NCBI GenBank assembly: GCA_039704465.1
Contig: JASFAU010000004.1
Location: 930,001 to 994,000 of the forward strand
Source of the DNA: Plasmodiophora brassicae
Lineage: Eukaryota; Endomyxa; Phytomyxea; Plasmodiophorida; Plasmodiophoridae
Reading direction: 5' to 3'
Length of the DNA stretch: 64,000 nucleotides
Position 1 is the stretch's first letter; every line of letters begins with the position of its first letter. The translations under genes were made by a program, and so were the position numbers. Below, piece after piece: positions 51,932 through 64,000 of the stretch. The notes beneath the pieces were generated by a model. That model searched no databases and was not told the origin of the DNA. It saw nothing but the letters and a program-made list of their open reading frames with translations.

Positions 51932-54900
51932 ATGACGATGACGGTGGCAGAGGCGCGTCAGGCCATGGCGCACAGTCTGAACTGCCTGCTGCAGGGCGGG
52001 CCGGATCGGAACCGGCGCGCCCAGGCGCTCCGGTCGTTGCGGGCGACTCTGGGCGCTGCCGGCGTCATCGGCGACGCCCGGCGGGTCGATGTCGATGTGG
52101 CGTCGCTCGTTACCGATGCGACGTTCCTGGATGCGATTGCGGCGGGGCTTCGAGATCCCAGCGAGAACTGTCGTACCCTGGCCGTCGCGTTAGTCAACGA
52201 GTAGGGTTGGTTGCCGCTCATCGTTGGTATCGTTCGTTGAGCGCTGCGTGCGTAGCCTGGTGTCGCCTGGGTTGTGCGGCTTGCCCGAGGCGGTGCATGC
52301 GCTGTTCACGGCGGTCGTCGCGATATGCGCTGAGCGCCTACAGGCTGTTGCTATCGTCGAACCCGCCGAAGAAATTCGCTTGGCCTTGCTGCAGGTCCTT
52401 GCGAAGGTTACGGGTCTGGCGGATTCTGCCCTTGTGCAAACTCAGGCCGAATCACTGGCCAGGACGGCATCGCGTGTCGCCTTGGACCCGTTTCCCGACC
52501 TCAAACTGGAGGCGTGCGCGCTGACCCGCCATGTCGCACGACAAGCGCCGTCCTGCAACTTCGACCAGGTCATTCCTGTCGTACTTGCGAACCTGAAACA
52601 TCAGCGCTCGAAGGTCCGCCTGGAAAGCCTCTCTGCGTTAGGAGCGATTGCCCAGGTGTGATTCATCGTGTGTGCGGTTCTTCTCAAGTAGACGTTGTAA
52701 CACGTTCCCCAGGCGGCGGCAACCCTTGGAAAAGTCGTGCCGCAGTGGATCACCGAAAGCTTCATTCCGGCGCTGGGCAGCCTTGTTTACGATCACTCAG
52801 GACCGGTACGGATCGCTGCCTGCACTGAGGTCTGTTACTATTTAACGACCAACCGGACCAGTTCTGACGCTTGGCACGCAGGCGGTTAGCATTGCAACGA
52901 ACTTCGACGTGCCGAATGGAAGTTCAGTGCTCTGCAGCCTGCTTATGGTCGTCCTTTCAGCATTAGCCGACTCCTCAGATGACGTTCGCCATCAGGCGGA
53001 ATCCAACTGTAAGGTGTCCCTAAATGGTATGTATCGCTGTCGCTCTGTACTGCGTTCGCTGACATCGTTGAAATCAGACTCTGTCTTTCTGGACAATTTG
53101 TCGTCACTTCTCAACTCCCAGGTCAGTGCATCCGAAAGTCCAGCACGTAAATGTGTACTCACAGTCTTCTAGCTGATTGGGTCACTGTCTGCTTGGACGG
53201 TGGCCGTAAGACGCAATGCAGCGTGCGCTCTGCGGACACTGGTTGGCCTCGTGGAACGAGACGTCACGGGTCACCTTGACAAAATTGTTCCAAGCGTTGC
53301 TCGTGCAGTGTTCCAGGAAGATGACCCGGAAAACGTTGCCCATTTATACGATGTGGCATACTTGATTGGCAAGTGTGCAGATCCGTGCGCTTCGCTGGAA
53401 ACACTTGTGAGAGGTAGATTGGCTGCGACCTCATTCGTGGATGTGTTCGTCTTAGCGATTTACAGTGTTCGATGATGCTACTGGTGTGGTCGATACGTTG
53501 CGCGCCAAGAGATGTACATCAGTCATTAGCGTGGTGTGCCACGTCCTCCGAGGCATAGGTGAACAAAACTGTGGGACTGAAGCTTCGACGGCATCTCTAT
53601 CCTTGTCGCAAATCTTGAAACACCGCTTCCTGTTCATCGATGCTGACGTGTCGCTTCGACGTGCAAGTCTAGACCTAATTGCGGCAATGTCTAATCATTT
53701 GCCATCAGTGTGCCCAGTTCTAGAGACTGATCTGGCACTAGCAATGCTGCTTCTATGGGATGCAAATGATAAGCATCTTCTAAAAGTGGCAGGAAATTTG
53801 TGTTCCTGTCTTCCGGAGGCCAGTCAGCCTTCGGCAGTGTTCGCACGACACTTCTTCGATGTGCTTGCATATGTCAGAGATAAAGGGTATTCCTGCAATG
53901 CGTTCATCGCGCCCATTGCGTACTGACAACAACACAGTGCTGCTGACGTGGAGGCTATCAGGTTGCTCACAGCTCTTGTTAGCCAGAGTGCAGACGCTAT
54001 GCTCGCCGTTCACGTCGAGGGATTACTGGACTGCTTTAGAGCTTTCAGTAACGACGGTTCCGCGCAAGGTTCGCACGCCAATCATCAAGTTGTCTTCTTT
54101 GTTATAACGCGAGTTTCAAAGGTGTCCCTGTAAAGTCAGCCATCTTGCTTATGATCAATACGATGCTCCAAACGACTGCTGCCATCACTGTCTTTATTGG
54201 TCGGAGGTTGTCTCGTGTACCTTTCTTCGTCTGATGTGCTCGCAGACTCTGTCGTTGATGAGTTTGTCGCGCCAAATCTTGTTTGGCAGGCCGGAAAGCA
54301 AGCTGGCGTTCTCAGAAGCCGGGCAGCTGTATGTCTACAGACGTGTTTCATCTCAAACCCGGAGCTACTGAGGACAGTGTCGTTACCTGTCCTTGCAAGA
54401 CTCTTTCCGCTTCTCTTGTCTGCGATCGATGACTTCGACGTATCCATTCGGTATGTTTGTTGTCTGCTGGTCTCAGTCTCAGGGCATTGATGTTATGGAT
54501 AGTCTCGCCTGTGTGCCACTTGTGCAGGCGATTATTTCGGGGCGGGCAGACTTCAACGTTCCTCCTAAAACTATGCAAGAGCTGCTCCTGAGGCTTGATG
54601 ATTCTGATGACGATGTGAGAATCCTCACTTGCTCTGCCATTGCTGCGCTTGTGCTTCGTGGTGATAACTGCTACGGGATGGCCTCTGTATGTTAATCGCT
54701 GCGCTCAGTGCCTAATCTGACTTGCTACCCAGGACGACGATGTTGTTCCGCCATCCTTGAGTTCGATTTGTTCGACAGCACTGGTTCATCTTGACGATCC
54801 AAATGCAGATGTCCAGCGTGCTGTGTACACCATGCTTTCTGCTATTCGGGATCGCGATGCGGAGAGTGCATCAGCTCTTGTCTCCGAAGTCAACAGCGTA

Positions 54901-54984
54901 ACGAAACGCCTCGGCAGCAGTCCGAAGCTAGCGCTCCTTGAGCAGCTGTTGACGAATCCTGTTGACGCCCGGCAGGACAGTTAA
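51932..54984 (+). CDS. DNAAF5: Dynein axonemal assembly factor 5 (HEAT-repeat)
   Basis: About ten exons. HEAT repeats span the length. N-terminus: LLQGGPDRNRRAQALRSLRA and CRTLAVALRCVRSLV (after removing a 52-nt intron). C-terminal family landmarks: FVAPNLVWQAGKQAGVLRSR with AAVCLQTCF, then LLLRLDDSDDDVRILTCSAI and ALVHLDDPNADVQRAVYTML, which parallel DNAAF5 (HEATR2) in order and spacing. DNAAF5 is a cytoplasmic factor needed to preassemble outer and inner dynein arms. Middle exons (52860–53200) were joined less securely. It extends the flagellar gene set of the window. Confidence 0.82.
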
Positions 54985-55040
54985 TTTAAACATTCCTTTA
55001 TATAGTTTATGTCGCCGACATCACATGTCTGACGGTGAGC

Positions 55041-57404
55041 TCACCTCGGAAGCATAATAGCGATCCGTGCGCCAGACGTCGTCCAAGGGCGGTTCATGAT
55101 GTCTCGTATGCGCTCCAGGTCCTGTTTCGCCAGAGCAGCTTCGTTTGGGTCTGGGGCGGGCATTGCCGGATTCCATCCTCGCGTATGCTCGTACAACCAC
55201 AATCCGCCGAACGCTTTCTCCAGTGCCTGGATCGCCGACAGCGGTATCCGCATTGCACTCTGGCTTAGAACCTCCAGAATGGCACCGCACTGAGCGGCCT
55301 GCGAATGAATGGCACAGACGTGCAAGAGAGCAGTCCAAGACTCCGCATTCGGCGTCAATCTGGCGACGTTTCGCATCTCATCGAAGACCCTTCGACATGC
55401 CTCCCAGTCGTTCCGCCTTTGGTGCAGCATTAGCAACGAGTTCCAGCTATCCAGTGACGGAGAGATCTTCAGAGCGGCCATCTCCCGGGTGATGCGGTCG
55501 GCAAACTCAGCATCAGCGTCTATCGCAGCGAGCCGTAAGAGCCGGTTTCTTGGACTTCGAAATGTTCGGCAAGTGTCTCGCTCGACAATGTGCAACCACG
55601 TGACGGCCTGTTGAGCACCGAACTCCTTGTAAATCATTCCGACCGCCTCAGTGATCGCAGCGCCCGTGGGCCTAAGCGGACACGAGCTACTGAGTTCGAT
55701 GCGGAGCTGAATCGGCAACCATACGTCTTACCGAATATCATGGCGACGAAGTTCGTAATAAGCGCCCCATTGCGCGTCGAAAGCAGAGCATTTGCCTGCG
55801 ACAACCATAACGGCATCGAGCAGCGCCGGCCAATGCCGCCCCGTCGCCTTCATCCGCATGACGCCTTCAGAGAGAAGCTCGGCGTAAAGGCGGTGCCTTG
55901 TCATGTCGGAAGGAGGTTGAATAACTTCCAGACACATATGGCGAATGGCGATGCTGACAATGACTGACGAATGCCTATTCAGTACAATGATACAACATTC
56001 AAAGCGCTTGTTAGCGTACCGTCGGGAACGACATCATGTGCGAGCATGCACCGCCAAGCGTCGGTAAGGTCAGCTGCTGTCTTGCACGCGTAGAAGAGAC
56101 GTGAGTACAGCAAACCGTCCACACCGCTAGTGGCCTGATTAACGACCTTAGAGCACTCGGCAAAGTCGAACGTTAGACCACGAGCAACTGCGCTGAGAGC
56201 GACCGCGTCTTTCGGGGCATGCGCAGGCCATAGAGATGCAAATCTCTGAGCAGCACGGGTATCGCCTACCAGGCCTGCCCTCCAGATCATAGTCGTCAAC
56301 GTGTGCAGACTTGGAGAGCGATACGCAGCAAGGCGCATGCAGAGGTCAAACTGTTGTCTGCGGGCGAGCCAAGAGGCAATGACAGCGCAATCGTGATCTT
56401 CCATAACCATTCCCGGAGGGATTGCTTCGAAATGTCGCGCGAACTGGTCGAACCGGGACAGCGAAGCGAGACGCTTCAACAGAAGCGCATAGGTAAAGGC
56501 TGACGGTTGAATATGTTCTGCGAAGGTCGCGGATGGATCCACGCTGACATGGAGAAGCGCCTGGGCGGCATGCCCGTACAGAACTCGATTAGAACTACGA
56601 CGACATCTCGAAAAGATGAGGTTTTCGACGATTTGCCGTCGTTGCTCGGTCGCAGGCGAATTCCGAGCAATGTGCACGGCAAGACGGAGCGACGTCCTAG
56701 TATCAACAGGAAGCCTGAGGTTGTTCATGCACTGGAGAAGGCTCTGGCATCTCGTAGTTTCACCCATGGCGTTGAACAGCATGATGAGTTGAATGAAATC
56801 GTTCGCGCAAGGGTCGGGCAGCCGTCCCTTGAAGTATGAAACGCGGTCCCAGTTACAGGTCTGCTTGGCAGAACGACTATCAGTGGCGCAGACGCCCCAG
56901 TACACACATGGCGCTTCGTACCGAGCAGTGCGCATCCATCGTCAGATAGATAGCGGTGTAGGATGCTGGCGAACCAGTCGCATCAGGAATGCTCTCCAAG
57001 ATGCGCTCCATCTCACAGAGCACATCAGTGACAGGGCGCTTTCGCCGTACCAGCTTCGGGTGACGCAGTTCAAAGGCCATGACGGACAGCAGGATCTCGT
57101 AGACGACCATCTCCCGGCGCATGGCCTCCGGCAAACGTTCAACCATGTACTCCAACGATTCGCGCGTGTGCGCCCCGGCCTGCATCAGCAGTCTAGTCCA
57201 ATCCATCCTCTCCTCGCGGAACGCCACATTCCTCCGCCCCACCAGGTAGTCGGCCTTGCTCGCCAGCTTCGACCCCTCGAACTCGTGCGTCCGTGTGCGT
57301 TTGCGCGCCACCATCGGCAGGCGATCCCGGTACGACATCGACAGCGCGCGTACCGAGGTCGCCGCCCCCGGGCGCACCCATCCCCGGCACCGCCTGTGCA
57401 GCAT
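55041..57404 (-). CDS. Pentatricopeptide-repeat protein, probably mitochondrial
   Basis: Four exons from ATG 57404, with introns near 56860, 55970 and 55700 joined in phase, about 730 aa. The start MLHRRCRGWVRPGAATSVRA is a likely mitochondrial presequence. The body is helical-hairpin repeats: DFIQLIMLFNAMGETTRCQS, AFTYALLLKRLASLSRFDQF, DSWNSLLMLHQRRNDWEACR and SWTALLHVCAIHSQAAQCGA fit the 35-residue PPR pattern with N/T/S at helix-A code positions. PPR proteins bind organellar RNA for processing or translation. No DYW or SMR domain. Confidence 0.78.
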
Positions 57405-57576
57405 CGAGCGGTCAACTCCCCCCGACACGGACCACTTGTCAAATGACTGCCCAACGCACAGCAGCTGCCTTCGGGGTCGACCGCATGCAGCCTCCCCCCA
57501 CCGGTTCGCTGCGCACTGCTGACCACAAAACCGCGGCCTGGCGCACCTACTATTGCATATTCACTGACCGAACGGT

Positions 57577-59191
57577 TTACGAATGTGCCATGGTCGTATC
57601 GTGCATGCGGGGCGATCCTGCGTATTCGGTCCTGGGTATGATCCAGATGTGGGAGAGCAGGCAGATGCCTGTCGCGAGGGTCGTCGCGATGTACGCCGCG
57701 CCGTAGCAGGCGGTGCCGGAGCAGTCGCGGCCGGTCGAGTGCGCCTCGTACAGGTACCCGGCGAGCAGGTTGAACGACATGGACCCGAGGCCGGGGCCCA
57801 GGCTGAGCAGACCCCAGATTTTGGAGAAGTCGCCGATCGGGAAGGCGTCGGCAGCGATTAGCGGGAACAGCGCCCAGATGCTACCGCAAACGAACGCGAA
57901 TCCGACCGTCGCCACATAGATACTCTACCCACCATCATGAGATATGACGTTATAATGGATCAGCGCGTTGACAGCCCACCGATAGCGTCGAGAGTGACGT
58001 GAGCGCGATCAGACTTGAACCTAGACCTATTAGGCTGACGACTGCAGATACCCATCCTCTACGAGACCGATTGAAACGTCATGTTCGCAATCGTCAGCAT
58101 GAACCAGGAGCGGATCCAACCGGCGAACGGCGACCCTGTCCGAGGCAGCCACCAGTAACCGGCTCGTTCCTTGCGACGCGGCCGACAGCAGAATGGCAGA
58201 CGATGTGGATGCCGCCTGCGACCCTCCTTCAATCGAATGGATGAGGTTGCCGACATTCCATAAATGGAAGGAGCCAGCCCCGCCGAGCAAGAAAACGTTG
58301 CACAGCAGTAGCCAGAACACCGGCCGAACAATAGCCGCTTTCAGCGCTTCAGCCAGACCTCCCTTGCGGCCTGAGTGCAACGTGTCTGAAACATCCACTG
58401 ATTGCAATAACGACACCTGTTCCGTTGACTGCTGGTTGAAACGTCGCATAAACGTAGTGGCGAATATGCCAGCGGATGTAAGCAACCTATGCATCGGGTC
58501 AGCCATTCGAATAACCTGTTTTCCGGCCCGGTCACTGACACGACGAAGAAGGCAAACAGTCGGGAAGGGCGCTTAGGCTCCAAGCGGAACAGCGGCAGCT
58601 GGTACGCAAACACCAACGGGAACGCAGAGAACGACGCCACCGAGACGACAACAGACACCAAGGTTCCTCGGATCGTCCGGGGGCACGACTGACACGTTCA
58701 GACGCCGTCGGTCAGTGCACGCCCCCCTGATGGCAGATCGGATACCGAACCGACCACGACAATATTATCCAGGCCGACAGCGAACGCCAGTCCTACAGGA
58801 AACCGTTCGACATCGATTGGTGTAGATAACCCGCAAACGCGGGACGTGTACCTGTTCCAACGCCGACCAAGAAGAAGCTCAGGCTAATGGCCGCGACGTT
58901 GGCGAACGGGCCGCCGAGTCGCATAGCGGCCAGGATATACGCGTACCCTGCCGCCAGCATGACGGTCGAGATGGCGCAGTTCTGCCTCTGGCTGCATCGA
59001 TGGATAAGGTATCCATTGACGGGCCCGAGGCACGACCCGACCATGAACACGCTCGCGAGGACCTCCATCGACTCCTGATATAGCCCCAGGGTCTCCTTCA
59101 AGTCCTCGGCCACCAGCGAGAACACGTTCTCGGCGCCGCACGACACCATCAGCAGCATCGATGCCGCCACCGACCACGTGTCGACCGACAT
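57577..59191 (-). CDS. Major facilitator superfamily transporter (nodulin-like/NFD group)
   Basis: At least five exons, about 430–470 aa. Start 59191 begins directly before the first helix (VAASMLLMVSCGAENVFSLV). Later helices: VFMVGSCLGPVNGYL, ISLSFFLVGVGTG, VFWLLLCNVFLLGGAGSFHL, then TVGFAFVCGSIWALFPLIAA, FSKIWGLLSLGPGLGSMSFN and a final helix. The FSKIWGLLS…G segment and the glycine-rich loops are typical of nodulin-like MFS proteins. Substrate unknown. Exon borders in the middle were not all resolved. Confidence 0.7.
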
Positions 59192-59347
59192 GGTGACGTG
59201 TCACGGACCCCACTAACGGTGATGGCCTGTCGCTTGGCAACCCGAAAAGACGCCGCCGTACCACCTCGGGGACGCACATCCGCTGGGCCCCCCCGGTTTA
59301 TCATGCACAACTGATAACCGTGATGATGGCCAAGGTCGACGCTGGGC

Positions 59348-60532
59348 TCAGGGGCCGAAATGGTGGATCTCGCGCAGCCATTTCAGGGCAGCCTGACCGA
59401 GCAGTTGGTACCCTCTGAAGAGCAGTTCGCCGAGTCTCATGACGGCCTTGGGGATTCGGTTCATGCCGCAGACCTCACAGCCGCGATCCGGGAACATTTG
59501 CAGGGCGCACTGGTACAGGTTGCCCAGGCAGCGCGGCTCCGGCTGGATTGCCTGGGCCGTGCACTCGAGGTCGAAACAGCACACGACGGTGTTCGGCTCC
59601 GTGGTGGGGAAGTACATGTCGCCCGACACCTTGTAGTACTTCCGCATGTGGTACCCGACAATCAGGAGACTGAACCAGCCAACCAGGAGGACCAGGCAGA
59701 ATTTGTTGATAGAGGTCACATATAGAGACCCGTCACTCGCCTGGAGAAGTGGCTGAAGGCACACGTCAGACGCGTGAACGGGTGTGAGATGACGAACGCC
59801 CGTACACAGTTGGCATTCAGGGAGGCCAGCGTCACCCAGGAGTACGCTATAACGAAGAACATGAATACGTGTACAACGGTAGTCAAGTACGGGACGAGTT
59901 TCGCCACGAAGACCTGGCATTTGCCGGTGCGAGCCATGGCCACAAAGTCCTCATGGTACAGCCTGAGGCGACATTCCACGTTAGAACGTCATCAACGTGC
60001 GTCGTCGTGTCTGGGCACTTAACGATGCCAGCGAGTTCGTGCTGATGCCGCCCACGAGTTCCAGCAGGAACTGTACCGCTGCGATAACGCCGATGTAGAC
60101 AAAGCTTTTGCTGACGTCGCTGGTGAACGTGGCTAGGCACGACGTCGGGTCGCTGCAAGTGCCCAGGTCGGCATTGGACACGCAGCCGCCCAACGCGTTG
60201 CAGAGGAACGTGCTCTCAGTGTTGCACTGGGCACAGTTGCTGCACGTTGGCGCCAGGCAGATCTGCGTACCCTTGTGCTCGACCAGGGCACACGGCTTCG
60301 TCTGGATCTTGAAGCGGTTCCAGCAGGCCACGATCACGTAGAGGTAACAGAACACTTTCAGGAACTGGTAGGACGCCAGCCATTTGCCCGAGTTCACCAT
60401 GCAGTCGGTCACCTGCGGCAGGGCGCTTCGATTCACGTCGGGACCCAGCAGGAGTTCCGCATCGCCCCTGCCCTCGCCCTGGTCCACGGCACCTTCGCCA
60501 AACGATCGCCCGCCTCGATTCACGACCTGCAT
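59348..60532 (-). CDS. Cys-rich multi-span membrane protein, family not recognised
   Basis: Three exons (60532–59997, 59962–59806, 59740–59348; introns 34 and 65 nt) give 361 aa from the first ATG. TM segments: FLKVFCYLYVIVACW, FVYIGVIAAVQFLLELVGG, LTTVVHVFMFFVIAYSWVTL and FCLVLLVGWFSLLIVGYHM. Between TM1 and TM2 lies a loop with ten Cys (CLAPTCSNCAQCN, CVSNADLGTCSDPTSC), probably luminal. A second Cys cluster (VVCCFDLEC, CEVCGMNR) is in the C-terminal tail, where it could bind metal or be acylated. The true start may be in an upstream exon. Confidence 0.6.
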
Positions 60533-60751
60533 CGCGTGCAGCACCCACCGGTCCAGGGAAGCCCTCTGACCCCTGACCGTCCCTGGATCTGTGTCAGGAC
60601 GCAAGTAGTCATAGGGGCATCGACCTGGTTGCGCTTCGCTCCCATCCGCTCATGGGTGCGGCAATCTGCACCCCTGCTGTCGGAGGAGGAGATATTTCAA
60701 CGCGAGGGAATGCGTTGAACCTGGTCGTGTGCCACGTTCGCAACGGTCCGC

Positions 60752-62978
60752 ATGGACGATGATTGCCCCTGGACGGACGAACGTCTGGCGGCCGTCCAAA
60801 CGTCGTTACGATCGTCCGGGCACGGTTTCGTCGATGGGTCGTTCGGACAGGACCGGTTCAAGTGGGGCAAACTCGACAAGGTGAAGGTCCACTGGCGACG
60901 TGTCAGCGAACTGTCGTCGACGTCGACCTTGTTCGGCGACGTTATCGACCCATCTTCCGTTCGCCAGGGTCGCATCGGCGATTGTTTCTTCATTGCGGCA
61001 CTCAGCCTCCTGTGTTCGTCAATGGCGCCGCCTAAATGCCCAGCCGTCGCTTAACGCCCGCCTTCGCCCAGGTTCAAAGCCCGACGCCATTCGCCGCCTC
61101 TTCGTCACGCCCGACATCAACCCCGAGGGCCTCTACTGCATTCAGTTCTTCAAGCAGGGACGCTGGCAGCGCGTGGTACCTTGGACAGCGAGTTGGCCGG
61201 TAACGTGACGCATCTGAAGAGGCCTGAACAGGTAATCGACGATTACCTGCCTGTCCGGCGGGTCGTCACCAAGTCAGTCGAGCCCCTGTCCAGACCCGAC
61301 TTGATCTGACAGGTCCGACACAGAGGCCGGACGTCGTACAAGTTCCTGCTGGGTCGTAGCACGCTGGCGAACGTGTTCTGGGTGTCGCTCGTCGAGAAGG
61401 CGTACGCGAAGCTGTACGGGTCGTACCGTGCCATCAGCGGCGGCAACGTCAGCGAAGCCCTGGTGGACCTGACAGGGACACCCGTCCACGACTACAGCCT
61501 GGACGCCACCGACTTCAAGGAGAAACAGTTCTGGGCACACCTCCTGGACGTGTGCGCCCGCGATCGCCTCGTCGGATGCGCCATGTGCCGCCCGCCATCT
61601 GCCGACGACGACGACGACGACGACGACGGCCAGGCGTCGTCACCCAGTGGCATCGTTGCCAACCACGCGTACTCGGTACATAGCGTCGTTCGCGTTCGGA
61701 TTGATGGCAAGATCCGGCGCCTGCTCCAGGTGGCCCGAGACGACGCCTGATTATGATATTGGCGCCCCTCCTGACCCGCTTACGTCTCAGGTCAAGAACC
61801 CGCAGGGGTCGTCGACGTTCTCAGGGGCGTTCTCGTCGCTGACGGACGACGCCAGGCGAGTGCTCGGGGACGCCGCCACCAGCCAGACCGGCGGCGGCAT
61901 GTTCTGGATGACGTGGAACGAGTTCCGACGCGAGTTCAACCGCGTGTACGTGTGCCACTGGGCGACGGCGCTGTCGGCCTGTGTGCAATCGTCGTGGACG
62001 GCCACGACGTCGGGCGGGTGCACCGACTACGCATCCTGCAGGACGAACCCGATCTTCGTCGCCGCTGGCGGTGTGGTTGCCATCGGCCTACAGCAGCGCG
62101 ATCGACGATTCGGCAGACCGAACGAGCCGATCACGTACCCGATGATCGGGGTCACCATCCTCAGGTCGGGGCGTCGTTCTTTGGGGGGCCGTCCGTCCGA
62201 CTGACACACGACGGGGGACAGGATGCCCACCCCGCCTGACAACCCGTTCGTCATAACGTCACCAGACGACATTGTCGCGCGCACGTCGTTCTGGAACAAA
62301 CGGGACGTGGCCATCGAGGTCGGCCGCCTCGAGCATCCCGTTCTCGTCATGCCATCGACGCATGCCCCGGGCGTCACCGGTACGTCCCGGTTGCATCCCT
62401 GCTTGGGCAACCGGGACTCATCGATTGCCGACGAAGGCGACTTCGTGCTGAACGTGTACACCGCTGCCGGGTCGTCGGCGTCGTCGTCGTCGGGCGAGCC
62501 GTCGTCGATCCAGAAGCGGCACACCGACCTGCTGTCGGTGTCGTGCGACGGCGAATGGTCGGCGGGCTCGGGCGGCGGCCCGTCGTCCGCCACGTTCGCG
62601 TCGAACCCCAAGTTCGTGCTCAGCCTGGACCCCGACCAGCAACGCCCGCCGCAGGAGCCGGTCACCGTCTTCATCGGCCTGCGGCAGGATTCGCCCGCGA
62701 ACGCCCGCGCTGGCATCGGCGTCGTCGTCCTGCGCCGGGCCCAGTACGCGCTGGAGGCGCTCCAGGGGCCCTGCGCCGCCCTGGACCGCACCTGGTTCGA
62801 AGGCAAGACGACGTTCACGAACAGGGAGGAGGTCAGCCGCGTCCTGACGCTGTCGCCGGCGTCGTTCCCCGTCGTGATCGTCCCGTGCACCTGGGCGCCG
62901 GCCACGTCCGCCTGCGCGTTCACATTGACGGTCTACGGGAGGCGCCCGTGCCGCCTTCGGTTGCAGGAACACCGATAA
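60752..62978 (+). CDS. Calpain-type cysteine protease
   Basis: Seven exons. The papain-like core has the full triad: Cys in VRQGRIGDCFFIAALSLL, His in GIVANHAYSV, Asn in LLQVKNPQG (restored by splicing). Supporting motifs: WRRVSELSSTSTLF, GRWQRVVIDDYLPV, SLVEKAYAKLYGSY and FWMTWNEFRREFNRVYVC. Two C2-like (CBSW) domains follow, each ending in FVLNVY/FTLTVYG. A run of eight Asp (codons at 61600–61627) sits in the loop before the catalytic His. No EF-hand domain. Calpains cleave proteins in the cytosol in response to Ca2+. Confidence 0.9.
61600..61627 (+). repeat. GAC triplet repeat encoding poly-Asp
   Basis: Eight or so GAC codons in the calpain catalytic domain, between the Cys and His motifs. 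It is a slippage-prone microsatellite in coding sequence. Confidence 0.9.
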
Positions 62979-63015
62979 ACGGGGGCCGAGGGGGCCGTCA
63001 CACACGAACGGGGCG

Positions 63016-63908
63016 ATGTGGCGGTTCCTGCTGTACGCCCTCGTTGCCGTCGCGGCCTTCCTCATCGGCGATCGCCTCGGCGCCGCCCGCCACCAGCGCG
63101 TCGTGGCGGTCGGCGCCGCCGTACCCGCCACCGAGGCCGTCGTCGCCTACAGCGTCGACGCGCAGTCGACCGCGAGCGCCGTCCGCCAGGCGCAGGCGGT
63201 CCCGTTGGTGTACGCCGGGTGGACGGCGCGGTTCTACGTCGACGGCGCCGTCCCGCAACACGTGCTGGCCGACCTCCGGCGGTACAACGCGCAGGTCGTC
63301 GCCGTCGCCGACCCGATGGCGCGGTCGGCGCCGCCGGGTCTGTGGAAGTACCTCGCCGCCGCCGACCCGGCCGTGCACCGCGCCCTGTTCCGGGACGCGG
63401 GCGCGCCCGTCTCGACGCGCGAGCTGATGGCCGTCCACGACTGGATCGACTCCGGCCTGCCGTTCCACGTCATGCACGACCAGTCGGTGCCGCGCCGCGC
63501 CCCTCCGCCCCGCCCCCGCGCCATGCACTGATTGCTGGGCACCACAGCCCCGACCACAAGGCGCGCGTCCTGCCCGGCCTGTTCGACGCCGACTGTGTCG
63601 CGCTGCGATCGAGGATGGACGTCCAGGCCAGCCTGGAGCAGGCCGGCGGCGTCGACGAGTGGCTGGAGGAGCGCCTATGGCCCGTGATCCGGGACAGCGT
63701 CCTGGACCACAACGCGTTCGACTGCGCCGCGTCGAACGCGACGACGCCGTTCCCGACGCCGCGCGAGTTCCACGGCGACTACGTGGGCAGGGTCGGCGAC
63801 GACGCGTACGACAGCGATAGCGACTACGTCCGGAACGGCCTCGACATGTTCAGCAAGCGCATGGTCGATGCGCGGTGCCGCCTGCGCCCCGAGCACATCT
63901 TCGGTTAG
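63016..63908 (+). CDS. Type II membrane glycosyltransferase-like protein
   Basis: Two exons (63016–63482, 63548–63908; 65-nt intron) give 275 aa. A signal anchor (FLLYALVAVAAFLIGDRLG) starts the protein. VPLVYAGWTARFYVDGAVPQ, LFRDAGAPVSTREL, HDWIDSGLPFHVMHDHPDHK and a C-terminal LWPVIRDSVLDHNAFDC plus FPTPREFHGDYVG define a family seen in protists, algae and giant-virus relatives. It has a D-x-D-like site (here RDAG) and His-rich motif, and is annotated as glycosyltransferase-like. Start 63016 is 38 nt from the calpain stop. Golgi location is inferred. Confidence 0.72.
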
Positions 63909-63940
63909 CAATGAAGGCCCCCCGGGGGAGGGGACGCGAA

Positions 63941-63969
63941 GTGAACCCATCGATGGGTTGCGGGTTCAC
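63941..63969. repeat. Nested palindrome at right edge
   Basis: A perfect 16-bp palindrome AACCCATCGATGGGTT (63944–63959) lies inside a hairpin with arms GTGAACCC and GGGTTCAC (63941–63948 / 63962–63969). It is just downstream of the last gene; role unknown. Confidence 0.85.
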
Positions 63970-64000
63970 GAACGCCCTCCAGCGATCGGGCGGCGTACCC

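Noticed and set aside
59348..60532. Choline-transporter-like (CTL) assignment
   Set aside because: Number of helices and the Cys loop fit only loosely; the CTL C-terminal motif is not visible, so it is left unnamed.

Overview
The window is nuclear DNA from a GC-rich, extremely gene-dense unicellular eukaryote. About 45 protein genes lie on both strands, many split by very short GT–AG introns (about 34–85 nt, typically 50–65). Neighbouring genes are separated by tens to a few hundred bases. I see no rRNA, tRNA, CRISPR or bacterial operon. The gene set implies a cell that builds a motile flagellum: an outer-dynein-arm docking coiled coil (ODAD1 type), dynein light chain LC8, dynein assembly factor DNAAF5, a CM1-motif microtubule-nucleation protein and an EF-hand/WD40 protein of WDR49/64 type. 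It also implies a normal mitochondrion (uL15m, bL36m, Miro, a PPR protein, fumarase). Small secreted proteins, a trehalose-phosphate phosphatase and the compact introns would fit a zoosporic protist such as a plasmodiophorid or another SAR-group parasite. That assignment is inference only.

Left third (1–27.5 kb): a TPR/DUF4470-type protein (cut by the window edge), a CHID1-like GH18 protein, a WD-repeat protein, ODAD1, uL15m, a possible Mediator 11, myeloid leukaemia factor, Miro, bL36m, the CM1 coiled coil, Elongator ELP4, the EF-hand/WD40 protein, RUVBL1, a Myb-like protein, a small secreted repeat protein, an unusual run of DNA hairpins, trehalose phosphatase and an RCC1-repeat protein.

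Middle third (27.5–46.5 kb): pantothenate kinase with an N-terminal RIIa/DPY30-like docking segment, SCP-x thiolase, a BK/Slo-type channel with two RCK domains and a non-standard pore filter, TRMT1, an ArsC-like protein, a proline-rich protein, and the most striking gene: one reading frame that joins an SH3 domain, a p22phox-like four-helix membrane unit and a complete NADPH oxidase (NOX) core. A tandem pair of small Cys-rich membrane proteins and fumarase follow.

Right third (46.5–64 kb): SF3B5 (its start codon alone in exon 1), two small membrane/unknown proteins, a DHHC palmitoyltransferase, LC8, a RING-type protein, a secreted lectin-like protein, DNAAF5, a PPR protein, an NFD-type major facilitator, a Cys-rich multi-span membrane protein, a calpain with intact triad, and a type II membrane glycosyltransferase-like protein.

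Exon models were made by hand from splice signals, reading-frame continuity and remembered family motifs. Where the join was checked arithmetically the exon lengths are given. Everything named by family rests on recalled conservation, not on a database search.
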